This document shows positions 35,005 to 47,600 of a DNA stretch of 64,000 nt, piece after piece (within the stretch, counting starts at the first letter, position 1; each line of letters opens with the position of its first letter). The notes below the pieces were generated by a model. It was given only the letters and a program-made list of their open reading frames with translations, was not told the DNA's origin and searched no databases. The position numbers and the translations under genes were made by a program. Origin of the DNA: Avena insularis (taxonomy: Eukaryota; Streptophyta; Magnoliopsida; Poales; Poaceae); assembly GCA_023614405.1 (NCBI GenBank), contig JAJUPC010000035.1:682001-746000 (forward strand), written 5' to 3'.

Positions 35005-38000
35005 CTATTGTTTATACACACCCGAATAGTATTCCCCTTTTGGGTTTAGGATTTCTGCATCCAAGAATCCTGCCAATTCCTCCTGAATTGCTTGTACACG
35101 ATCCTTTGGCAGAAGACCGTCCCGTAGACGTTCGATCTGATTTAAAAAAGGAGTCAGCCTATATGAATAAAACTAAACACAATTTGATGGTAATTAAAAA
35201 CTATAGAGTATTGTTTGCGTACATGGAGTTGCTCTAAATTTCTGCCCTTCTTACAGCACGTCTGCCGGATGAACTCGCAAACATAGTATCCACATAAATT
35301 GTTCCCTGGTCCCTGCGTCAGGCACTTTACGAGAACATAGTTGAAATCAAAATAATAATCAAGCATGATAATAATGGCATCAAAACTAGAATCAAAGAGA
35401 TGCGCGGATATAGCTAGTGGTGCTTACATCTAGTGCTTGAAATATAAGCTCCTCTTTCCAAACACCCCTAGCCTTGTTGGTGAACCGTTTCCAAGCGCTG
35501 CCCGGCGAAGAAAACGAATAAAAAAGTTATTAATTACTTGATATCATAAAGTTCACGAACGTTGCCGATATAGTGTCATAATGATTAAAATTACCGCTGG
35601 AGAAGCACCTGCATGTCCTTCCACTGCTCAAGGGGTTTATGTTTCGAGTCCACGACTAGTACACGCCCTTTGTCAAGTTGAATGATTAACAGAATATAGT
35701 GGAAGTTGTGCATGCATAACTAATCAATTATATACTTAACATCGAGTAAGCGAAATAGAAAGTGTATACAAGACAATAACACTCACTCGAAGTTGTAAGG
35801 AAATAGTATTTCCCTTCTGGTTTCTTTAAACCTTAACGCGTGTACGATATTATCCTCCGTATCCTGGGGGCTTGTTTTGAGATTAGCTTGATGAACCCAA
35901 TATGGGTCAATGAAGCCAATGTCATAGATTTTTCCTCTGCTGCATTCGAGAATCTTCATTCTGCATATTACAGTATGATTATATACATGCAATAAACGAG
36001 GTGAGATAGCTAGAGACTAAATTAATTACAGAATTAGTACTTACAGACAATAGGCACTGATGATCGATTTGTCCAAGGCGTCTTGATTGAATAATTGAAA
36101 TAGTTCACCAAATTCAATGGATATCATGTCATCTATTTCTTTCCCATAATGCTTTTTTGTAACCCTCAGCACTATCCAGTTAGCCCCGGCCTTTGTGGCA
36201 TGCATGTACCAGTTATGCAATCTTCGCATTTTTGTCGAAAGATTATTTACCTCCTCAGGTTTGACGAGAGGTTTTCCGTACTGGTATTTGTATGCTACTT
36301 CACTCACGGGGAAGTACTCTAACTGGGATAAGTACTGGGCAATACTCACACCTTGAGCAGCGGCAGCTTCTCCGTATTGTGCAACTACCTCTGGATCATA
36401 CTACTCTTCGGCCCCATATGTGCTTGACCCCACATTGGTATGGGAAATCACCTTGAGAGGGGCACAAGACTGTTTTTCTTGTTCTCCGAGCTGGGCAATA
36501 GATTTCTCGCTTGCATCAGTACTGCTCTTCGAGGCTTTTTGTGCTGCATGTGACTTGAGAATAGAACGCTCATAGTCTGATGACAGCTTTGGCTCGGGTT
36601 GATGAAGAGTCTTTAGCATTTTGAACACTCTGGCTTTTTCTTCTTTGGTGTTGGGGAACTCTGTCTCTTTCGGTCGCCTCATCTTAGTGAAAAACGCTGT
36701 CGTTTCCGCATCAACGATAGCCGTAGTCTCCTCTTCAGTACAGTCATAAGCTCTCTTGGGAGGAACCTTTGGTACTTTTGGAAGAGGCTCTTGTTTACGT
36801 TTCGGCGATCGCTTAGCATGACGCATAGTAGCGGTACGCTTAAGCTTTTTATCCAGAGGCGCCGGCGATGGCTGCGCTGGTGATTGGTGAGGCGACGGAG
36901 ACGGGTGAGGCACGAAGACGGTTGCCACGGCGGCGATGACCTCGCTGGAGACGGGTGAGGCAACGACGAAGATGGCCTTGGCGTGTGATTTCGAAGCACG
37001 ATACATTCCTTTGGCCATAGAATGGTGACGTTTGTTGCGTCTCCCAGTTCAGTCACATCCCCTTCACCTGCAGGGTAGTCAAGCTTCAAAACTTCAAAGG
37101 TGGGCATGATTTCATCCACCCCGACGATAGCGTAGCCCTGTGGAACCGGACGACAGTGGTAAGTTGGTGTGGGTCCAATTGGTAAGGCATAGCCGACCGC
37201 CACCTTCATTGATATGTTCACAACTTTGACATGTAGCTCGCAGAGTGTCATCTGTGTGATATCATCCACTGGGTAGCCAACATGAGCCATCGTCGGTGCA
37301 CCATCGTCATCATCATTGTCATCACCCGGGACCTCGGTGGAAGCCACACTGCTTTTTCGATTATTCGATAGGCCGGTAGCATCGAATGCAGTGTGCTGCT
37401 GAGATGGGCCGGTAGTACTTTGCTCTTTAAGTGCGTTAATTTCATCTTGTTGTTGCTTTATTCGTTCTTCAGTTATACGCATTCGTTCTTTCTGAATATC
37501 TGCTTCAACTTCCGCCTTGTCCTTTCTCCTATGACGGCTTCTATCAGGATATTTCTTCCTCTCTTCGGGAAACCCAGTCCTCCATGGTTTGGAGCCTATT
37601 GTGCCTCGTGTTCGTCCATCATATTCCTTATTTCCAAGGGCGAGTGTGAGCTCATCATTCTCTCTATCGGGAATGAAAACCCCATCTTTAACAGCCTTTA
37701 CTTCTTTTCTCATCTTCTCGATTGGCAAGGGGTCTTCTTTATGTCGTATGTTATATATACACTTCCCTTCCGAGTCCAACTTTCCCCCATGCCCGTAAAA
37801 CCAATTCCTTGCATGTTCGATCCAATCGTCTGTCTCTGGGATGATCTTTTTAGCATGCAGTTCCTGCTCAAGTTTCTCCCACTTAGGAATGCCAGCCCTG
37901 TAGCCACCTTGCCCCATAGTATGGTGATACTTCTTGTTAGCAGCATTCAACTTATTCGTTGTAGACATTTCTTAGCTTTTGCTGATGTCTTGTAATTCAC

Positions 38001-38811
38001 AAACTCAGCCCAGAATGGTTTTATCTTCTCAAACTGAATCTTCTTGAAATCCAGAGTCTTCTCTTTCACGACATAGTCAAGGTGCAATCTTTTCTTCCAG
38101 TTGGTGAAACACTAGCCCATCTTCTTCAAAGCCCACTCCCTGACCTTGGCCTCCATGGCTCTCCCATGTTCTAAGGCGTCCTCAACTGGATCCTCTGCAT
38201 TTTGATCCAGCTCTATCTTTGGTAGTTTGAAATTAATCATGAGCCTATTCCATAGTAAATCTTTGGCCTTGTTAGGGACAAATTAACATGTTCCCTCTTC
38301 TTCCGCATCAGCAGGCCTATTCCAATTTCGAATGGTGATCGGGATTAAGTCCCTAACGATTACTCTGCATTGTGCCACAAATTTGTTTGCGACAATTTCG
38401 GGAGCCGTCGGTTTGCCGTCTTCACTAACATCTTCGATCCTGAACCTCTCATGGTCTCCCAACTTTTTGGTTGGGTCTCGGCTGCTCTTTTCAGTAGATT
38501 TATTCGATCCGGGGGGCTAAAAGAAGAAAGATCATCGTTACTATTTTATATAGATAGCAGATGATTAATTAATAAATTAATTATATTACATGCACCTTGC
38601 CGGAGCGGTCGTCTTCTCGATCACACAAGGCATCGCCTTCTCCCTCGCGGAAGGCATCACCTTCAACCTTAAACAAGTCGTCTCTTCCGGCAAAAAGAGG
38701 ATCACCCTCACCGGAGTTGTTCAGAAACGTCGATACATCTAAATTTTCTTCCCCGCGGATCACACCTTGGATCAACTCTTCCTTTTCTTCGTCTCTGTCG
38801 TGTGGGTCCAT
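35005..38811 (-). pseudogene. CACTA TnpA-like protein (Transposase_24 type) fused to Ulp1-type peptidase, disrupted
   Basis: Exon 1, 38811-38596, starts MDPHDRDEEK and ends in a GT donor. Exon 2 begins at 38516 after TTTTAG and runs to about 36044. It carries NRPADAEEEGTC, FTNWKKRLHLDYV, the KKYHHTMGQGGYRAGIPKWE signature of the plant Ptta/En/Spm family and a coiled-coil Glu/Lys/Gln region. Smaller exons follow: about 35961-35787 (KILECSRGKIYDIGFIDPYW), 35716-35600, 35500-35426, 35360-35222 and 35136-35005. The last four form a C48 (Ulp1/SENP) peptidase-like domain with FHYILLI (His), VVDS (Asp), TQGPGNNLCGYY (Gln and Cys) and a C-terminal LLPKDRVQAIQEEL segment. Defects: stops near 38282, 38112 and 36401, and frameshifts near 37980 and 36950-37018. 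Exon borders are my reading of GT/AG sites. Confidence 0.82.
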
Positions 38812-40100
38812 ATTTTCTGCATAGGTGGAAAAACGGATAAGTCAAAGCGGCTAAGGGAGAATGTTAGGTACGGTGTTGAGAGATATAAACCCTAATTCAG
38901 AGAAACCCTAATATATACATACACAATAATAAAAATGAATTTACAATATCAGAAACCCTAATTTGGAGAAACCCTCGGGCTCGGATCCTATCGCGAAGAA
39001 CCAATACCGGACAGAAAGGGGCAATCAATATATGGCATAATACAATGCGCAATCAATATGTACATCAGCACAGGGGTAGTTTTTCATCGGGTCTAGGGCT
39101 ACCCACAGTGACTGACCAGTGGGGCCGAAGACTAATAATACCTAACTAATAATAAACCTAATAATCCAAACTAATATACCCAATAAACCTAATATGCTAG
39201 GAGTAGTGGATCAGGTAATATAAGCTCAAAGGGAGTAATGCAACAGATAGGACACTCTATCTATCGATAAAAGACCACAGTAGAATTGTATGCATCATGG
39301 CAAGAATGGAAATGCTTTCAAAATCATAGGATTATATCATGGTAGGGCTATGCTTGCCTTTGCCTGTTGATAGCCGAAAGCAGAGCTTCAGGATCATTGT
39401 ACTTAACTTGATTACAGTTGGTCAAGTATTTGTCTTCGAGTTTTGACGGTGTTGACCTCTGGCTTTGATCTCGATCTCGATATCGTATTCTACAGGGAAG
39501 AACCAAACACCGGAAAGAAAGTGAAACAATCAACACATGGCATCGATGCAATACTCAAGAAAGTATGATGATATGACAAGTTAATTTGCATTGGAATGTA
39601 ACCCTAAGACATGCTCGACGATTTAATCGGGGTTCCGAGGGGTGAAAACCCTAATAAGGGGAACTCCGGAACATATGAGAGGGGTGCATTTGTTCTTCGT
39701 ATTATACTTGTCATTTAAGTTGTTGAACAATGTATGATTATAGGTTAAATTGATAGGTTTCATTTTTCTGAACAATTTGATATATTATTTGTATTTTTCT
39801 GACTTATAAACAATAAGTTATTGATTTTACAATATTAAATTATTTTCTAGAATTAAAAACAAAAAGGCAAATAGTTTTTACACCGGGGCGACCCCTAGCC
39901 AGTGAGACTGACAGAAGGGCCCCAGTGCCAACTCAGCCTCCACGCAAGCAAGCAGGACCCACCGCATGTTTGACCGCGTTGACCTCGCCCGCTGATGTCA
40001 CCAGGACGTCAGCGTGACGTCATGCACCGGGGATCAGCCCCAGATCGTTGACGGGAGGATACCGGGCCTTGGGCGGACAAGCGGGAGCGGGTGCGATGGA
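38812..40100. other. Spacer between CACTA genes, AT-rich
   Basis: No supportable gene. Contains repeated AAACCCTAAT words near 38880-38960 and scattered CTAATAATAAACC repeats near 39130-39190. It may include the 5' untranslated region of the TnpA-like gene, since it lies directly upstream. Confidence 0.5.
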
Positions 40101-40640
40101 TGCGGGCTAGCGTACCGAGCCGTTTAGTGGCGGCGCCGCTCCGGATTGGTCGCCGGAACAGGAAGCACGGGGCGGCGGTGGCAGTACTCGGCGGCAGCGT
40201 CTGAAGGAAGAGGAAGAACGAAGCGGACTGTGAGGTGGAGGGGATCACCACGGAGGCGGTGGAGGGGTCAGCTCGACCAAGTGAGCTCGGACGCGGCCGG
40301 AATCTTCGAGAACATCGGTGGACGGACTTCGGGAAGGAGCTCCCGATTGCGGTGGTTACAGGCGCCCTTCATCGATACCGTTGGAGGGGAATACCGGCAT
40401 GGGGAGGCGAAGCTCGAGGCGTCCTCGGATGAAAGAGGGGAGGCCGGAGACGGTGGGGCTATGGCGAGGTCGATTCCGGCCGGCGTCGGTGACGGAGAGG
40501 ACATGCTCGATTCCGGCGGGAGAGGGCAAGACTGCAAGCGAGCTTTGGTGAGGAGGTTCCTGGCGAGGAGGCGGAGTAGTGGCGGCGACCGGTAGGGCGT
40601 GCAGGACGGCGGGGCAGCCTGACGATGTCGCTTCAGTCCC
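40100..40640. other. GC-rich block upstream of the TnpA-like gene
   Basis: About 540 bp of CpG-rich sequence with open frames on both strands (plus 40146-40595, minus 40703-40356), none with a recognisable domain. Position and composition fit a promoter or first non-coding exon of the leftward gene, as in many grass CACTA elements. That is inference. Confidence 0.4.
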
Positions 40641-40712
40641 TGTGCGCGAGAAGAGATTGTGAGATGGGAAAGAAGAAGAGGAGGGGTAACAGTTTTTAAC
40701 CAAAGGACCTTT

Positions 40713-40830
40713 TGTTACATCCCGATTGGAGCCACCAACCGGGATGTATACTCCACTTTTTTCAGCAGACCAAGGGTTGGCGCGCGCATGGGTCTTTAGT
40801 CCCGGTTGGTGGCTCCAACCGGGACATATG
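40713..40830. repeat. Internal copies of CACTA subterminal repeats
   Basis: Two inverted-repeat units, each with GTTGGTGGCTCCAACCGGGA-type hairpins, lie 7.7 kb from the nearest end of the inner CACTA. Further units are at 43821-43985 and 44460-44600. Confidence 0.8.
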
Positions 40831-40930
40831 ACCCTGTTTTCAAAAAATTTCAGGAATTTTCTCTATGTTCCCGCCTTATTTTTTGTTTTGGGGTTTAAAT
40901 TTGTAATGTTTTTTAAATGATAATTACTTT

Positions 40931-41660
40931 GGAATTTAGAAAAAATTTAAACATAAAAAGTGTTTGAATTTGAATAACTAATTCAAAACCATTTTTTGTT
41001 TTTAAAAATAATTAATGTAACCATTTAAACTATGAACCATTTAAAATTAAAAATGAACTTATATTTTTTGAATATTAATTTGGAATTTAGAAAAACTTTA
41101 AACATAAAAAGTGTTTGGATTTGAATAAGTAATTCAAAACCATTGTCTGTTTTTAAAAAATAATTAATGTAACCATTTAAAATATGAACTATTTAAAATT
41201 AAAAATGAATTAACTTATATTTTTTGAATATTAATTTGGAATTTAGAAAAACATTAAACATAAAACGTGTTTGGATTTGAATAACTAATTCAAAACCATT
41301 TTCTGTTTTTAAAAATAATTAATGTAACCATTTAAAATATGAACCATTTAAAATTAAAATTGAATTAACTTATATTTTTTGAATATTAATTTGGAATTTA
41401 GAAAAACTTTAAACATAAAATGTGTTTGAATTTGAATAAATAATTTAAAACCAATTTCTGTTTAAAAAAATAATTAATGTAACCATTTAAAATTTGAACC
41501 ATTTAAAATTAAAAATGAATTAACTTATATTTTTTGAATATTAATTTGGAATTTAGAAAAACTTTAAACATAAAAAGTGTTTGGATTTGAATAACCAATT
41601 CAAAACCATTTTCTGTTTTTAATTTGGATTTGAATTAACTTATATTTTTTATATATTAAT
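40931..41660. repeat. AT-rich tandem repeat, period about 155 bp, five copies
   Basis: The word GGAATTTAGAAAAA recurs at 40931, 41082, 41238, 41393 and 41548 (spacings 151, 156, 155, 155). Each unit also holds AACCATTT, AATTAATGTAACCATTTAAA and TTATATTTTTTGAATATTAA. The last unit is truncated near 41660. A satellite-like array inside a transposon, no coding potential. Confidence 0.9.
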
Positions 41661-41887
41661 GGGCGGGAAAAAAGTACGGGAAATAATGGGTGGAAAGAAA
41701 ATTTTATTAGGATAGAACTGGAATTAAAGTACATAACGCAACTAACACAAAGTTACATAGAAGAACTGAAAATTAAGATACATGGCCAGATTAAGCCACA
41801 ATCGGCCGAACTTGTTTTGCAATGTTGGAGTGATTCAGTCATGCTCCTGCCTACACCTATAATACTCGCATACTTTGTCGCCGTAAA

Positions 41888-42366
41888 TCATTTGTCGTCG
41901 TCGGGGTCGCCGTAGTTGAACCTTGAAGGCTGAGTACGAGTGGGCTGGACTTGAGGGTAGCGCAGGCGGGGGCTAGAGTCGGCGGCCGTGTTATAGGCCA
42001 TGAAGCTCTGGAGAGTCCGACCGCGCCACCACAGCCGACGGCCAGTCTCGTTGAAGTTCGGAGGAGGTGGGTCGTCCTCCTCGTGCCCGGCGAGCGCCCT
42101 CTCATGCCGATCCACGAAGAAGGCTTCCCAAGTCGGGAAATAGTCGGGATACCATCTAGGATTCCTCCGCTGCTCCGGCATGAGCTCGAAGTAGTAGTGG
42201 TTCGTGATGGCCATCCGGCGCGCCACACCTAGAGGGACAGGAGGAACCGGCACTCCTCCGGCGCTCAGCATCTAGCCGACAGGGACATAGTAGCCCCGCG
42301 GGCAGGGGTAGTTCGAGGCGCAAAGCGCCTCCGCCTCCCTGGGAGTTAGTGCTACGGTGGAAGTCA
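41888..42366 (-). pseudogene. Small proline-rich ORF of the CACTA element, one internal stop
   Basis: From ATG 42366 the frame reads MTSTVALTPREAEALCASNY and then a glycine/proline segment to TAG at 42272-42274. In the same frame it continues from 42271 as GVPVPPVPLGVARRMAITNH, an ELMPEQRRNPRWYPD segment, and a W-rich GRRLWWRGRTL block, ending DPDDDK at 41888. About 158 codons. I recognise similar short ORFs in grass CACTA elements but know no function. The Pro/Arg/Trp composition gives no domain. Without the TAG the frame is intact, so it may be a recent loss. Confidence 0.65.
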
Positions 42367-42557
42367 TGGGAAAGAGTGATCAGGTTGCAGATATGAGTCT
42401 AGAGATGTGCAATAACAATGGAGGCCAACCCTACATATATATAGTGAGAAATGGCAGGAAGATAACTGGAGGGAAGAACTGGCGGGAAAAAATAGCGGGA
42501 AGAAATGGCGGGAAGAAATGGTGGGAAGAAAAATGGCGGGAAGAAAAATGGTTCATT

Positions 42558-43809
42558 TAGAACTTGCATTGGATCTTTGAAGAAACCACATATTGCGAGT
42601 CTAAAAATGATTTTTTCAAAAAATCACGGGCGATAGATCATGTACCTACAGTACAAACCGGACCCACTTCCTACCGATTCGGCAGACATTTATCCTTTTT
42701 ACCCGGGATGGACGAAAAGGTTTGAGATGTCCCGGTTGGGAGATAGTCCATGTAAGGTGGTCTAGTATTTTAGAAAAATGGGACGGTAGCATTATAAAAT
42801 AGCATTTTGGTGGTTACTTCATAAAACGACCCGTTTTTTGCGCTTGGAAAATGGAAAAGGGCTTTTCCGTGTGACAAAAAGGAAAACTTCCTCCTGCAAC
42901 ATTGTTCTCCATACCAATGTCCACATGCATGCATAATATGGGCACAACATCACAAACTATGCCATGATTCAGCACATAACATCGGTCATTTGGACCGAAA
43001 GCCATGAAACCTCGAACATGATAGGTCATTTTGTGAAGGTTTTTTCGAGACATGATCAATATACCAATTCTGGTATTTTTCCTTTCAACTATGTAACATA
43101 ATATGACACCACGCGAAGGATTTTAATTGTTCGGATTTTTTTAAAATTTCTTATGCCCGTTTTGAATTTTTTGAATTTCTAACTATGGTCGAACCGGCGT
43201 GCATGAAGATAGGGGACGAGCATCGTTAGAACTTGCATTGGATCTCTGAAGAAACCACATATTGCGAGTCTAAAAATGATTTTTTCAAAAAATCACGGGC
43301 AATAGATCATGTACCTATAGTACAAACCGGACCCACTTCCTACCGATTCGGCAGACATTTGTCCTTTTTACCCGGGATGGACAAAAAGATTTGAGATGTC
43401 CCGGTTGGGAGATAGTCCATGTAAGGTGGTCTAGTATTTTAGGAAAATGGGACGGTAGCATTCTGAAACAGCATTTTGGTGGTTACTTCACAAAACGACC
43501 CGTTTTTTGCGCTCAGAAAATGGAAAAGGGCTTTTCCGTGCGACAAAAAAGAAAACTTCCTCCTGCAACATTGTTCTCCATACCAATGTACACATGCATG
43601 CATAATATGGGCACAGCATCACAAACTATGCCATGATTCAGCACATAACATCGGTCATTTGGACCGAAAGCCATGAAACCTCGAACATGATAGGTCATTT
43701 TGTGAAGGTTTTTTCGAGACATGATCAATAAACCAAGTCTGGTATTTTTCCTTTCAACTATGTCACATAATATGACACCACGCGAAGGATTTTCATTGTT
43801 CGGATTTTC
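42558..43809. repeat. Direct tandem duplication, two copies 669 bp apart
   Basis: The first copy is about 42558-43138 and the second about 43227-43809, both beginning TAGAACTTGCATTGGATCT. Copies are nearly identical by eye, with an 88-bp spacer ending CGAGCATCGT. The repeated ORFs at 42814-43059, 43391-43636 and 43513-43728 are mirror products of the duplication. Confidence 0.9.
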
Positions 43810-43820
43810 AATATACTAAA

Positions 43821-43985
43821 GGTTCATCTTTAGTCCCGGTTGGAGGGATTTCGGCGAATGGGCGGTCGGCACTAATGATAGGGGTGAGTGTCGACATTAT
43901 GTCGTGCGGCGTGTACCTTGTCCTGGATGGTGTCACCAACCGGGACTAAAGATGAACCTTTAGTCCCGGTTGGAGACACCAACCG
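43821..43985. repeat. Inverted repeat with 23-bp perfect arms
   Basis: GGTTCATCTTTAGTCCCGGT-TGG (43821-43843) is the exact complement of 43936-43958. A further CCGGTTGGAGACACCAACCGG hairpin follows at about 43965-43985. These are subterminal-type CACTA repeats able to fold, hence possible siRNA sources. Confidence 0.8.
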
Positions 43986-44132
43986 GGACAAAACACGAGT
44001 CAACACTAATAATAGGGGTGAGTGTCAACATTATGTTGTAAGTGTCAACACTATGCCGAGCTGCTTGTACTATAAATAGGCATCCTTGTGAGTCCAGTCC
44101 TCCAGCCAGATTGAGGCATATCCAATATTGTT

Positions 44133-44400
44133 TTCGAGGCGAGAATTACTCGACCGATTTCAGGAGATGCCGCCGGATCCTAGTCCTCCGGCATCTCCAA
44201 GAAACTGGTCATAGAAGCACTCCCTAATATGTGAAATTAGTTAGCTCCTAGGTGTATTGATCTAGTTAGAGAAGTTACAAGCTGCAAGATGGTTTTCGAG
44301 AGAAGGGACACCACTACGACCATTTTCAGGGATATGCCGCCGGAACCCAGTCCTCCGGCATCTCCAAGAAACTGGTCATAGAGGCACTCCCTAATATGTG
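44133..44400 (+). repeat. Direct repeat carrying ATGCCGCCGGA...CATAG unit
   Basis: Two units (about 44133-44230 and 44292-44400) share GTCCTCCGGCATCTCCAAGA and CACTCCCTAATATGTG. Each could encode a 15-residue peptide beginning MPP(D/E)PSPPASPRNWS. Meaning unknown. Located between the TNPD 3' end and the internal CACTA repeats. Confidence 0.75.
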
Positions 44401-44678
44401 ACCGCGCGCGTTTGGAGATCAGATCTTAATGGTAAGTACGAATCAGGACAACTTCTTCATAGTCCCGGTCCAGCCACAAAACGGGACTAACACTCAAGAA
44501 ATTTATTAATATTAAAAACTGAGACTACAAAACCGGGACTAAAGGCCCCCTATATATAGTCCCGGTCAAGCCACAAACCGCGAAAGATATCCTTCGGACA
44601 AGCCACAAACCGCGAAAGACATGAACTAGAGTTACATAATATGAGCATGAACTTCTTGGCATATGTCCTTCCTTATGA

Positions 44679-47600
44679 TCACTTCAGACGTAACCATGGA
44701 GCATCTTCTTTACTTAACGGAATGCTTGGGTCAGTTTTCACCGTGAAGGTTGGAATTTCATCAAACTTATTATAATCTTCTGACATGTCTGTCTTGTCCT
44801 CGATTCCCATGATGTTTCTTTTCACTGAAAGAACTATGTGACGCTTTGGCTCATCATATGATGTATTCGTTTGCATATTTTTTCTTTTTTGATGCGGAGG
44901 ACATGTCCTTCACATAGAAAACCTGAGACACATCATTGCCTAGGATGAATGGTTCATCTCTATAACCAAGATTGTTGAGATCCTGTTGTCATTCCGCATA
45001 ACCGGTCTATCTTTACCCCTTCCCCATTCAGGTTGACCCATTTGCAGCGAAACAAAGGGACCTTAAAAGAGACTCCATAGTCTAGTTCCCATATCTCCTC
45101 TATGTAACCATAATATGTGTCCTTTTGTCCATTCTCGCCTATTGCATCAAAGAGGACACCACTATTTTGGTTGGTGCTCTTTTTATCTTGGGCGATCGTG
45201 TAGAATGTATTCCCATTTATTTCGTACCCTTGGAAATTCAATACAGTAGAAGATGGTGACGCGGCCAACAAGTATAGCTGATCTCCAACAGTGGTGTCAT
45301 TCAAGATATGTGTCCGCATCCAACCACCGAAAGACTTCATGTGTTCATCTGTAATCCATGATTCAGGCTTCCCCGGGTTTTTGGAGCGTACAATATTCTT
45401 TTGTTCCTCGATATACGGAGCTGCCAAGGTGGAATTATGTAGAACTGTGTAGTGTGCTTTAGTGAAAGAATCCCCGTCCCTACATATCATTGCTTTCTTT
45501 CCCAGCGTGCCTTTTCCACTTAGTCTTCCCTCATACCGCGAGTCAGAAACACCAATCGGCTAAGGTCAGGAATAAAGTCAACACAAAACTCAATGACCTC
45601 CTCTGTTCCATATCCCTTGGAGATGCTTCCTTCTGGTCTAGCACGGTTATGAACATATTTCTTTAAGACTCCCATGAGCCTCTCAAAGGGGAACATATTG
45701 TGTAGAAATACCGGACCGAGAATGGCATTCTCTTCCACTAGGTGAACCAGGAGATGCGTCATAATATTGAAGAAGGATGGTGGGAACACCAACTCAAAAC
45801 TAACAAGACATTGTACCACATCCTTCTGTAACCTTGGCAGAATATCTGGATTGATTACCTTCTGAGATATTGCATTGAGGAATGCACACAACTTCACAAT
45901 GGGTACTCGAACATTTTTCGGTAGAAGCCCCCTCAATGCAATCGGAAGCAACTGCGTCATAATCACGTGATAGTCATGAGACTTCAGGTTTTGGAACTTT
46001 TTCTCTGCCATATTTATTATCCCCTTTATATTAGATGAGAAGCCAGACGGCAGCTTGATACTGTAAAGGACTTCAAAAAATATTTCCTTCTCTGCTTTGG
46101 TAAGAGCATAGCTCGCACGACTTAAGTGACGCCCTTTATCCGTCTTGTTCTGTGTATGCATGTTCTTTGGGTCTTTCATAATTTTTTGGTCCTCCCGTGC
46201 TTCTGGTGTATCTTTTGTCTTCCCATACACGCCTAGTAATCCTAGCAGGTTCATGCAAATATTCTTCGTCACGTGCATCACGTTGATTGAAGAGCGGACA
46301 CGCAGGACTTTCCAATATGGCAGCTCCCAAAATATAGATTTCTTCTTCCACATGGGTGCGTGTCCTGTAGCAACGTCATTCGGAACTGATTGACCGCCGT
46401 GACCCTTTCCAAAGATTACTTCTATGTCCTTGACCATACCAAATACATCATCACCAGAAGGGAGTTTAGGCTTCTTCCGGTGATTTGCCTCACCTTTGAA
46501 ATGCTTGCCTTTCTTTCTTACGGGATGATTGGTCAGAAGAAATCATCGATTCGCCAGGTAGACAACCTTCTTGCATTTATGCAAATATGTACCTTCAGTC
46601 TTATCTGAATAGTGTGTGCATGCCTTATATCCCTTGTTTTTCTGTCCTGAAAGGTTACTAAGAGCAGGCCAATCATTGATGGTTACGAAAATCAACCCTC
46701 GTAGATCAAATGGCTCCTGTTTGTTCTCATCCCACGCACGTACACCTGGTTTGCCCCACAGCTGTAAGAGTTCTTAAACTAATGGCCTAAGGTACACATC
46801 AATGTCGTTGCCCGGTTGCTTCGGGCCTTGGATGAGCACTGGCATCATAATGAACTTACGCTTCATGCACAACCAAGGAGGCAGGTTATAGATACATAGA
46901 ATCACGGGTCAGGTGCTGTGACTGCAGCTCTGCTCCCCAAAAGGATTCATGCCATCCGTACTTAGACCGAACCATAAGTTCCTTGCGTCACCTGCAAAGT
47001 CTGGGAAGTCTCTCTCAATTTTTCTCCACTGTGACCCATCAGCAGGGTGTCTCAACTTCCCGTCTTTCTTATGGTCTTCTTTGTGCCATCGCAACAACTT
47101 GGCATGCTCTTTGTTTCTGAACATGCATTTCAACCTTGGTATTATAGGAGCATACCACATAACCTTAGCAAGAACCCTCTTCCGGAGGGGCTCTCCCTCA
47201 ACATCACCAGGGTCATCTCGTCTGATCTTATACCGCAATGCATTGCATACCGGGCATTTATTTAAATTCTCATACTCCTTACCGCGGTAGAGGATGCAGT
47301 AATTAATGCATGCATGTATCTTTTGCACATCTAATCCTAGAGGACAGAGAGTCTTCTTTGCTTCGTAGGTACTCTCGGAAAGTTCGTTATGTTTTGGAAA
47401 CTTCGGCTTCATTATTTTCAGCATCTTTTCAAATGAGGAGTCAGTTAGACCACACTCTGCCTTCCATCGCAACAATTCCAGTGTGGTACCGAGCTTTGTG
47501 CTGCCATCTTCACAATTTGGGTACAAAAATTTCTTGTGATCTTATAACATGCCCTCTAACTTCAACTTCTCATTTTACATTTCCGCAGTCTCGCTTTGCA

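Noticed and set aside
37393..37995. 200-codon plus-strand ORF
   Set aside because: Antisense shadow of the TnpA-like exon, which has recognisable family motifs on the minus strand.
40146..40703. Plus-strand 149-codon and minus-strand 115-codon ORFs
   Set aside because: Same GC-rich block, both strands open, no domain; more likely promoter or untranslated exon.
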